DNA of 64,000 nt from Trematomus loennbergii (taxonomy: Eukaryota; Chordata; Actinopteri; Perciformes; Nototheniidae). A program made the position numbers and the translations under genes. The notes under the pieces were generated by a model. The model made no database searches and had not been told where the DNA came from. It worked only from the letters and a program-made list of their open reading frames with translations. Of the stretch, positions 48,801-60,800 are shown one piece after another; the first letter of the stretch is position 1, and each line of letters begins with the position of its first letter. Location of the stretch: NCBI GenBank assembly GCA_012861695.1, contig JAAOOA010000060.1, positions 10,066,954 to 10,130,953 on the forward strand, in the 5' to 3' direction.

Positions 48801-51800
48801 GAACCCCCTGCTTTAATAATGAATCGTGTAACTCAGTGAGTCTAAATCCCTCTGTAGTTGGCCAGAACTGTCTCAGCTGTGTAATGGACTGTCAGCTCGC
48901 TAGGTAATCCTCTAACTTCCAGCACATACTGTTTCCTTATGCACTTCTCTCTTTCTCTCAAATTACATTTTTATTTTTGGCATGAACATAATGACGTATG
49001 TGCTGCCAAAGCATTGAACAAATAATGGCAAATCCAGCATGAATCTCAGTTCAAACATAATAAATTGTTGTGTTCATGTAAATGTGTTAAACTAGAGCAA
49101 ACTAATTCAGCCAAAACCTCCTTCCACTCTCTCCACTAACCCCATTAAGTGATAAAAAAAGAATTATATATACATATATTACAGAAAAAAGGAAAGAGAT
49201 GTGAGATAGGAGGCCTGTTGTAGATTGAGCAGCTTAGTCCTCCCTAATTAGATTAGTTTTAACCATCCCAAATAATACAATAACATTTAAAAATAAACAT
49301 ACATCGTGATTAGATACTAATGAACAGCAGAAGGGATATATATCCATACTAATGCAAACACAATATAAAATACACAGATTAAGTTAGAAAACACTGATAA
49401 ACAATTCTACGACAAGAAAAGAAAAGACAAACATATGATACGATAGACATTATAAAAAAAAGTAGTACTACAAAGTAGTTTCAGGTTTTTAACAAAATGT
49501 AAATGCAGTGTTCGATTATTTTTTCCAGTTTGATTAGCTTTTTAAACATTAACTAGATGCCTTTTTTAAAGGGGCCCTATTAATCTTTTAGGGGTTGTCC
49601 CTTTCCTGTAGCTTGTTATATAGGTTTTGGTGCTAAAATCCCAGAGGGAGTTGCTATCCCACACTCCCCCCCCCCTGCCTTAAACTCGACTTTACTCCTT
49701 TGTTTACTTACATACATTACTCCAATCCTGTTGGATTACCTTTACTCCAATCCTCAAAAAACCCGGTCTTCATCCCTCCTCCCTCACTAATTACCGCCCC
49801 ATCTCCAACCTACCATTCCTCTCAAAAACTCTCGAACGCATTGTAGCCAAACAAATCCACTGCCATCTCCAAAGCAACCAGCTTTACGAACCCCTTCAGT
49901 CTGGATTTCGTCCTCACCACAGTACAGAAACTGCACTCGTCAAAGTCCTCAACGACCTCCTCACCTCTGCTGACACTGCTTCCTCAATATTCTCATCCTC
50001 CTCGACCTGAGTGCAGCCTTCGATACCGTGAGCCACAACATCCTGCTCACCCGACTCATGGACATTGGTATTAAAGGTATTGCACTCAGATGGTTCCAGA
50101 CCTACCTCACTGATCGATCCCACTTCATCTCCCTCCCCCTCCCCAACCACTGAACAGCAACAAAACAGAACTCCTCCTAATCTGCTCCAAATCCACCCTC
50201 AGCAAGGTCACTAACATAACACTCACCATCGACGGCACCATTGTTTCCCCTCCAATCAGGCACGCAACCTTGGCGTAATCTTTGACCCCACCCTCTCCCT
50301 CGAACCTCACATCCGCCAAACAGTCAAAACCTCCTTTTTCCACCTCCGCAATATTGCAAAAATCCGACCCTCTCTCACCGCCCCGCATCCGAACGACTAA
50401 TCCACGCCTTCATTTCCTCCCGCCTTGACTACTGCAACTCACTTCTTTACGGCATCAGCACTACATCCCTCAACAGACTCCAACGGGTTCAAAATGCAGC
50501 TGCACGTCTCCTTACGCATACCAAATCATGGCATCACATCACCCCAGTCCTCAAAGACTGGCTACAACTACAAAATTCTGGTCCTCACCTACAAAGCACT
50601 CCACCATTTTTTTTTTTGCCTGTCCTTGTTTCCTCCCTCATACTGTAAAGCGTCTTTGAGTTGTAGAAAAGCGCTATATAAATATAATGTATTATTATTA
50701 TTATAACATAGTGTCATCACTATGTAACACTTGGCTACTATTGGCTAGCGCTCCAACACATTGTACATGATAGACTAAGGGCCAGGACATCTCTAGGCGG
50801 TTGACCAATCACAACAGATCTTGCTAGCTAACCAATCAGAGCAGACTGGGCTCTGGTTTCAGACAGAGGGTGAAAAGAGGTGCTGCAGCATAGGTGGTTT
50901 GAGAAAAATAAAGACCTTCTTGAACATTAAAGCATGTAAACATGTCACAGTAGAGGCAGAAAATACAAATATGAACCTGAAAATACACTCGGCGTCAAAC
51001 TATAAGGCTCTCTTTTGCAGTAGTTATCTGACAGGCTTAGTGTTGCGTGAGTTTCTTTATTTACACACAAACCGATACCCTCACACATGTGTTCCTGGTG
51101 CTTACCTTGGACACAAAGCAATGTGTGAGGAGAGGGTAATACTATATCCCTCTGATGCATTTTAATAAGGGTATGCCTTGGGCTTCCCTTCTCTGACTTC
51201 TGAAACCAGCAGCCTTCTTCCCCTCAGTCTCTATGTGTGGATCCTTTGTGAGCCATGAATGACCGACAGGGTCTCCTTAGGGTCTAAAAGGTCATAAACA
51301 ATTGTGAGATAAAGGAGAAAGTTAGTTTTGGGATAAAGTTGGGGTGTGTGTGTTTGGAGTCATGCCACACAAATGGCAGTCTTGTCTCTCTTGCCACACA
51401 CAGACAAACCAACAGTTTCTGAAGACTGTGACGGAGCAGAGCACAGAGATGGAGGATCTACACAGCCAACACAGGTAACCAAATACATCAGAGATTCAAC
51501 ATGGCTGACACATTCTCTCAGAAGTAGAGGTATTGTTACTATGGGAAAAACAAATTGATTCAGGATTCAATATTACTTGGCCTTGAAGCAGTCTTACCCA
51601 TGGCTCAAAGCCATGTTGTTGCAGAAAAGTTAAATCTGCACGATTTATTATTGTTTCTTTTTTACATAAAAGGCTTTCGTCAAACATAGAAATATTCATC
51701 CCAGTTTATCAAAGTACAAGGTTGCGTTGAATATGAACTATTAATTGATTTTTGCAAACAATTGGTGGTCTTTTTTATTTCAACCAAACAATCGTTGCAG

Positions 51801-54800
51801 CTGTACTTGCTGTTTATTTTCATTTTGGTTAAGCGTCTAATTTAAAGGAATAGTTTGAAATGTTTATAAAATACGCTTGAAGCTATAGTCAGCAGCCTGT
51901 TAACTTAGCTTAGCATTATGACTCTCTGTTAAAAAGCAAACTAAATCCATCTGTGAACACCTCCGAAGCTCAGAAGTTAACATGTTGCATTATATAATTT
52001 GTCGCATCCAAAAACAGTGAATTAAGTGAATTTTCTTAAATGTAAACAATGTTTTAATAACCAAATAAGGGGACTATAAATTCAAGATGGCCGTCAGGTT
52101 GTCTTGGTGCTTTAACTGTTTCTGTCTCTCTGTCATGCCGGTGTAGGCAGTCCAAGGCTGAGCTGAGGACGGCCACAGCCAAAGTGGATGAGATGACCAA
52201 ACTGCTGCAGAGTTTCCAGGACCAAATGCAGAGACGGGTGAGAGGAGATAAAACATGCACAGAATATAAATATATTCAGCATTTCCAGAGTTGTAAAGCA
52301 CCTAAAAAGTTTGTAAAATCTTTAAAACAATGTCATTTTTTGTGTTTAATAAAATTGTTGTAACTGTAATCTATTCCAAGTAATGGCACTTAATCCATCT
52401 TCTCTAGCTGTTGACTGAACCTAGCTTTAGTATGCAGTGATATGAATTCAATTGAAACAGCAGTTGCTTTTGTTTCATACTTATTAGAACATTTATCTGA
52501 TTTGATGTTGTTTGTTTTTTGCATTCGGGCATCACTTTTAGGATATTGTGGCCACCTTTTACCAATATCCTCCAAAAGATGTTTGTCAAAGAATTGTTCG
52601 GGTAATTGAGAAAAAAATGTATGTGTTTTATGTGTATACATTTAGGAGGAAGATGTGGCAGAGGCTCAGGGTCGAGAGGACGCAGCAGACAGACGGCTCC
52701 AGCAGCTTCAGGCAGCCCTGAGCCAGCTGGAGGCCAGGTGAGGAAAACCTCTGCTTTTTCTTCTGGAAAAATACAGAACATATGTTTGAGGAAGTGGAAT
52801 GCGCATTATATTTTCTATTGCAACTTTCTTTTTTTTATAAAAATGTCCATCCCACTTTCTTAAATTCCAAAGGGATGTCTTCAAATGTCTTCTTTGTCAG
52901 TTTATAACTTAAATATTTTCAAAATGATGCGAGAAAAGCAGGAAAACTCACATATTTGAAATCAGCATTTTCCGACGTTCTTTCAATACAACATTGACAA
53001 ACATCACTCAATGAAACAGTTGTATTGCAGCATTGTGAAACTAGTGACACAATTGTATACAATCTTCATTCTAGAAGTGTTTTACAGTTCTCTAGACACA
53101 CCACATTCTGGTTATCAAATCGAAGCATTTCTGAATCAGTTGTAGTAGAAGTTGACCTCCAAATGACAGTATTGAAGAGCCATGCAGCAATTCCTGTCTT
53201 CCCCCTGCTTGTACTTACTTTTCTATAACTTTTCTACATTCTTCCAGACTAAAAGCTGCCACCCAGGAGGCTGAGGCGGTTCGCAGGGATCAAACTGTGT
53301 GGGAGAGAAAGGTGGGGGAACTTCAAAATCGCTGCAGCACCCTGGAAGAGGAGAAGTACGAAGCCCTGGCCAAAGTTAGAGAGAGCGTTCAGGTGGCTGA
53401 GGAGGCCACATTGCTAAAGGAACAGGTGACACTTCCTTTCTGTAACCATCCCTTCTTCTGTTGTCTTTTTCTTTGGCTGAACCTCCCTCAAAATCTGTTG
53501 AGCTCCAAGATACTCTGACAATCCATCTCCTGCTGACTGAAAGTGTAACTGTGTGTTTCTTCACCTTCTCCTGTCAGATCCTGTTAAGAGAGAAACAGAA
53601 AAAAGATGAGCTGGAGAAGACAAAGGAGGCCATCAAACAGTTAATCCAGGATGCTGCAGTACGCACAAGGAAAGAGGTGTGTTAGAGATGAATTGCTTTA
53701 ACTACCAATCATCTAACAATTGATGTAATAGATAATGTTAAGGTTTAATTTCCAACATGGTCCCAAAACAGTGAAAGCCCTATACATTCAACTTGAAGAG
53801 GCACAATTATGTTTTCTGGGGCTCTCCTTTAGTGGGTTAGGGGTTAGGGTTAGTTTATATAGGTTTTTGTGCATGTAAATGGTCTGCAAAGGCTAAAATC
53901 CAAAGGATTCCTCAAGAGGGAGTTTCTCTCCCACACACTCCCCCCTGCATGAAACGCCTCGATCGAATTTTGTTTACCTCCGTAACATAGTGACATCACT
54001 ACGTAACTTATATTGCCTATCGCTCCAACACATTGGACATGATAGGTTAAGGAGTGGAACATTTCCAAAACATCTCTAAACGGTCGATCAATCACAACCG
54101 AGTCGACCTGCTAACCAATCAGAGCAGACTGGGCTCTGGTTTCAGACAGAGGGTGAAAAGAGGAGCTGCAGCACAGGCAGTATGAGAAAAATAAAGAGCT
54201 TTTTGAACCTTAAAGCATGGAAACATGTCACAGTAGAGGCACTACATACAAATATGAACCTGAAAATGAGCAGAGTATGTCCTCTTTGAAATATGAAAAC
54301 AATACTGAACCAATGTATAATTCCCACAACTAAAAACAGAGACAACTAGACAATAACGCCATTGCAAATCGCACTACAAATCTTTTACCGTTATGTAGCA
54401 AAAGGCTGTTCCACAATATTGTTGGGCTTTTTTTGTTTGAGATTAATTTAAATTCCATTAAATAATTTCAGCTGTCTGTAATAGAGTGGAATGAGTCCTA
54501 AACCCCGAAAGTGAGCATTTTAGCACTTCCGTGTATTTTTAAATGGGTTTTCTTAATTCCCGAAATAAGGTCTGTGGTGAAAACAAGCTTACAATGATCT
54601 TTCTTTTGTTCTGCAACATAAAATATTTCAGTGAATACCCAACTGGTGAACACATCTGTAGCTTTTACGTGTCTTTAATAAACGATGGTTGCTAACAAGT
54701 GGCTAAATGGACTACTTAACGTCATCATGCAAAACATTAGCTGTCTTTAGCTTAGCGGTGGTGACGTGTGTTTGCCAAAGATCTTATGACATGCAATATT

Positions 54801-57800
54801 CCAATATATGACATCATTAGTCAAAAGTACTCACTGTTGTCAAGATATTTGGTGTTAACTCTATACTTAAATTCTGAAAGAAACTTATCCCTGAATAAAC
54901 AACAGAAACCACAGAATATTTGATATATAATTAGCCTGACACAGCGGCTCGACCCCATACTGATGTACAAAGCCAAAAGCAAAGAGACGCTCTTCCCCCT
55001 GCCTAGCCTCAGTCGGGGACATTGTGAGTAATGCTCAATTAATGAGTCTTCACCATCAAGTCCTTAAACTGTTTAATCCTGTTAATGAGGCCCCGGTAGG
55101 ACGGCAAACTGGGGCTGTCATCTTGTTCTCTGAATTCCATTTTACAAAAGAAAATGTTATTTTATAGAGTAACTGATAATTAGCTTGACTTTTGAGAATT
55201 ACACCTATGTTGTGGCGTTTGCAATCTCCTCTCCAACTCATCTTAAATAAGAAGAAATTTTAAGAAAATTAAAGTGTAAGAATTAACACTAAAGCTGCTT
55301 ACGATGTTAGTCAGACCTCAGACTTACCTGAGAATCAGCAAGTGGAGTTTTTTTCCACCAATCGGAAAGCCAATCATTGGATCCGCAGCCCCTGCTGTCA
55401 ACATGTTAATGTATCCTTGTGCAGGACACCTGAGGCCTGTACTACGAAGCTGGATTTTCGCTTAGCCGGCTAAATTCAGGGAAATCTCGGGCTTTCCGGT
55501 CCTACGACGCTGGTTCTCTTTTTAGCAGGCTAGATTTCCATGGTAACTTATGCTGAGCGGCAAACCTGCTTCGGAGCAGGTTAGGTGGCAGGCTAAGAGA
55601 TCAACTCAGTGAAAGCACCGCCTGCTGACCAATCAGAGCTCCGTGTGCAGAGTTTAAAGCTATCAATTCATATGACAGGAGGAGAAAGGAAATACAGTTT
55701 AAACTGCCGTTGCAGGAAAGACGGCCGTGAAAATTAATAGAATATCCCCTCCCATCTTCAGTGCAATCTGACTATTATAACATTAGCGTTAAGAAAGCTT
55801 AATATCTGCCACGACATAAGTAACCGGATCAGAGTAACATTAAGTACAGTCCGCGGCACTGTGAGTGCAGACGTAGATGTGTCCCATTATCATTCATATC
55901 ATATCACATCATAATGTATCATATATTTCCTTATCTGAGTCAGCTTCTTGAGCCGTATCTGGCCGTGCAACACTCACAGTGTCACATACTGTATGCAGAA
56001 GTATTATTTTAAGCAACACATTAAGTTGACGAAACACTCGAGTCAAATGTAATTAAAGTCAGATCCACTCGTGTCTTGGACGGGGCAGTGATATCATAAA
56101 CCTGTTAATGTACGCATTCAAACGCTTTTTCTTTTACCAGCTGTATTCACCTTGCAGGTGCAGCTATGTGGCTTTTATCCTGGATAAAGTGTTTAAGTCA
56201 TGGATGTTTAAAGTTTAACTTCTTCATATTTGACTAATATTAAAGTTCACTTTTCATTCAGGAAGTATGACGCTGCGCTGTCAGTACGCTTGTCCGTGTT
56301 TGAGATTGGTCGAATGCTCCAAATACCACCCCTTTCATGTGAACGCGCACCTAACTAGATAGGACACGGCTGGCTTGAGCGATCCACTTGATAACCGGCG
56401 TCGTAGTACAGTTTAGCACCAGCGCGTATGTTTTGGCTTAGGCCAACCGGCTAACTCCAACATATCCAGGTTAGGTTGAACCAGCTTCGTAGTACAGGCC
56501 TCTGATCCCAAATAAGTCTCGATGGCATGGCTAATGTTGTATGAGTGTGTGTGAATGTTAGTCTCTCTGAGCAGGTAGCACCTTGTATGGCTCCCTCTCT
56601 ATGAATGTGTGTCAATGGGTGTATGAAGAAGCATTGGGGTTCGCAAAGACTGGACACGTGCTACATGAATGCATTAAATTGACCATTTAGCAGAGTTGAA
56701 TGCATGGGTGAGGGTGGACATTTCTCAAAATACAGGTTCAGACTGTTCAGCTAAAGCATATATTGTGGAGTCTTGACCACTAGTACTGATATGGAGCACT
56801 GTTTATATTTGTGGCGTTGAAGCTATTTTGCTAATTTATATTATTTATAATATATTAGGATGATACATTAAGCATTTGTTATTGTTATTTTATTATGCTG
56901 AGCATGATTTGGATCACCCCGTGTTGAGATGTATTATTGTTTGGGTTAAAACCCCCCTAAAAAGCATAATAGGGCCTCTTTAAATATAATTGTGGACAAA
57001 GTGAGAAGGGACGATGTGTAGTGTCATACGGTCTGACCCAAAGAGGGACATTGAGATGACATGGTGAGCATACACGACAACCCACAGTTATATGACGTCT
57101 TACACATAAGGAAATAACATGTCATTAAATAAACCATAGGTGGTGGCTCATGTTAACTCATTTGTCTCTTTCACATTCTTAGAAATATTATATATATATT
57201 CTATTATATATCTATTCTTTTAGACCTTTATCCCTCTATTTTTCAGTTTTTCAGTCATTTCTATGGTGAATTTAAGTCAATTCATGCCTTCCGAGGTTCA
57301 TGCTAGATTATTTCCACCTTGACTTGGTCACTTTTTCATAAATCCTTTGACATTCTATCTACTTCAATTTGACATACTCTTTCTGAAGTATTTCCACCAT
57401 TTTTCACACATTATTGTCCCTTCCTTTATCCGTCTGTTTTCTCTTCCTTTGGTAATAAAGGCACATGCTTGCTTGGAACATTGGAGGTAAAAATGAATTC
57501 CTGAAAAAAATCAAAACAGAATTTCCACCAAGTACCGTATCTTTCGTCTAATAAAACCTAACTGTCTATCTAAAGGAATAAAGTGACGGCACTTTCCAGA
57601 TCCCAGTAGTAATTTCACATTTTGGAACTGTGTGCCTTTATCTCTTACAGGTGGATAATGTGCGCAAGCAGTGCAACGTCCAAATCCACCGTATGGCTGA
57701 GGAGCTGTCTGCGCTGCAGCTTGTAAGGGCCTATTAAGGACAAATCTCTTTCAACATTACACTAAATCCTTTTTTCAGTCTTCACCAGGTTTTTTTTTTA

Positions 57801-60800
57801 TCATTCTGACTCTTCTACTCTCTTTTCACCTCTCTGTAGGAGTGTGCAGATAAAGAGTCTCAGATTGAAAGGTCCCTACGAGAGAGGAAAGCTGTAGAAG
57901 AGGAGCTGGAGAAGGTATCTGTCTCGGTGGAACAGCAGGAGAAAAGCTGCTAGAGCTAGCTAGAGTGCGGATAACATGGTTTTAAAAATGACTTGAGGCG
58001 AGGCTAGCGCTTGTTCTAATGCTGCCTGCGGTGTTTTTGTTTCAGGTGTATAAAGAGGGGCGCGCAGAACCAGAGTTCAGGAAGATTGACGCTCTTCACC
58101 AGAGGTGTCTAGATGCAGAGAGGATGAAGGAAGACATGAGTCTCACTCTGCAGAGCACCAAGAACAGACTCAAAAAGATGGAGATGGAGTAAGTTTAACT
58201 CTCCACTGATATCCCTTCTCACATCCTGGGGTATTCAGTTGCCCATGTGGCTCCATCTACAGCCAATATGATGGTTTTATAAAAAAAATTAAAAAGCGCT
58301 ATTTTCTTTTTAAAAGGTTTTGGCAACACCTGGCAGATTTTTGACATCCTTCTGAATCCATCCTTTATATAATTCACTTTTTTAATCCCTACACACGACA
58401 TTTGTCGATCATAAATCTATCGATTAGATTTATGATTCGAAAATGATAAAAGTAGGGTAGACATGTGGAGATTATCCGACTGAACAAAACGTGATCCGTC
58501 TCTTAAATGTGTGCCAACCACAGACCTTATTTCCAGCTATTTTCCAAAATCCTATGGAGAAATTGCATTGCTTTTTTGTCGAAGGAACCCATGCGCAGCT
58601 TACTTCTGGGTTTTAGGACGCGTCACTGTGGCACTCTATTGTGACATGTTTACATGCTCTAATGTTCAAAAAGGTCTTTATTTTTCTCATACTGCCTGTG
58701 CTGCAGCACCTCTTTTCACCCTCTGTCTGAAACCAGAGCCCAGTCTGCTCTGATTGGTTAGCTGGCCGGCTCTGTTGTAACCCTTAGAGATGATTCCTAT
58801 TAGCCTATCCCATACAATGTGTTGGAGCGCTAGCCAATAGAATTGTGAGTGTTACATAGTGATGTCATTATGTTAAAGAATTAAACAAAGGAGTCCAATG
58901 GAGGCGTTTCAGCCAGGGGGGGGGGGGGTTGTGTGGGAGAGAAACTTTGGGATTTACATTAAGCCTTTGCAGACGATTTACATGCAATAAAACACACTAC
59001 AGGCAAGGGAAAACCCCCAAAAAGCATAAAAGGGCCTCTTTCTGATATTCTGTACAAACTGTGAAGTCCACTGAGACAAATGTAACATTTGTGATATTGG
59101 GCTATATAAATAAACATTGATTGATTGATTGATTTAAGACAGAGGGACATTTTGTGATATTAAGCTATATAAATCAAATCTGATTGATTGATTGATCTGT
59201 GATCTCTCGCCCTGTGTGCAGCTACAGTGAGGAGATCTCGCGGTGTCAGGAGGAAGTGCAGCGCCTGCAGAGCTCTCTGGTTTCGGCCCGGGACGACTGT
59301 GTCGGCGTCAGCGAGGAGCGGCTGCAACTGCAGAGAGAGAACTTGCAGCTCCGCAAAGAGATGGATGAGCTGCGCAAGGCTACCATGCTGGTCCAAAAGA
59401 AGGCCAAACAACAGGTACACTTATTGTGAAGGACCAAGGTACGCAGAAGAGAAAATCAACAAACGATACAAAGGTTAATTATATATAATATAAACAGAAA
59501 TGCTCTGGAGTTCAAGCAACTTCCTTCAAACACTTTTAAGAGACACTTATGCAGCGTCCACACGGCAGCGTGCGTTGAAGCTTGCCGGCGGGCGTGTCTG
59601 AAGCTCGACCAACAACCAATCACATGAATCTCCCGCCCCGTCCACACAGCGGCTTTGGAAGCTTCTTCCAGCGCTTCTGCCCATTCACTTTGAATGGGGT
59701 GACGTCACTTTTCGCCGAACTGCATTGTGGGAAGCAGAGCGGAGCTTTCCTGGCGTTTCAGGCTGCAAAAGTTGAGCAATGTTCAACTTTTGAAGCTTCT
59801 GAAGCTTTCGGTGGAAGCGTCAGCCAATCAAATCATATGCCAGTACAAGCTCTAGCCAATCAAACCGCTGCTTGTGTGTCAGGGGCGGGAGATTCATGTG
59901 ATTTGTTGTTGGTCGAGCTTCAGACACGCCCGCCGGCAAGCTTTTTCCAAAGCCGCTGTGTGGACGGGCCGTGACAGGATATTCAGAAGATCATGTCAGT
60001 CAATAGGGTTCATCCTCTCAAGAACATGACTGTATGAGAAAAATGTCCACGTCCATCAGTCTAGTTTTACATATTACAATCTTTACCAAACAGACCAACA
60101 TTGACATCCATCAAGCCTCATGGCTAAAAGAAAATGAATGCAGTAGAAGCAGATATATCCGTAGTTTTAAGTATTGTTCAAGTTTTAAAACCCCTAGATC
60201 TTACAATGCCCTTAATTCAACTCCTATAATTTCAATTAGACCATCACTTTCTGGCAAATGCCCACATGTTTTATAACTCAATGCCTACAGTTTGCTAGTC
60301 TTTCTGATAGCCATTTTATGATATTATATTATATTATGAGTTATTTCAAGCTCTATGGCAGTTGACAACTAGTTGTGTGTCTCTGCTGCCCCCCTGCCCA
60401 GCTGGCACAGATGGAGCAGGAGTACAGCCTGAAGGAGCAGGGATTGGACACACGCGTGCAGGAGCTGGAAGATAGCAGCCGGAGCTCCTGCGCTGACCTG
60501 ACGCGCCTCCTCGCGGCTCAGCAGAAAAGCACCCAGCGCTGGAAAGAGGAGGCCAAGAACCTCGTTCAGGCCTTCGAGACTAAAATGACAGGCTTCAAGT
60601 AAGGACTTGTTACGATTGATGTAAAGCAAGGCACAGAGTTTTCTGGTCGTTTTCCCCAGATGTACGGAGCGTTATAACTGAACGCTGCTTCTCCATGTCT
60701 GGTTTTGCGTCTAGGGACAGAAAGCGGATCCTTCCCAGAGTTCTGGATGGTACATAATGTTGCAGAAGATCAGAAATGTATTTTGGCCTGAAACCATGCA

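Noticed and set aside
53828..53856. Telomere-like GGGTTAGGGGTTAGGGTTAG
   Set aside because: Only two to three imperfect units within a MITE copy; too short to call an interstitial telomere.
58916..58928. Run of 13 G as a G-quadruplex or regulatory site
   Set aside because: A single homopolymer within a decayed MITE copy, likely slippage; no further G runs nearby.
59582..59974. 130-codon plus-strand frame
   Set aside because: It lies across a CpG-rich foldback element; its apparent coding look is due to GC content.
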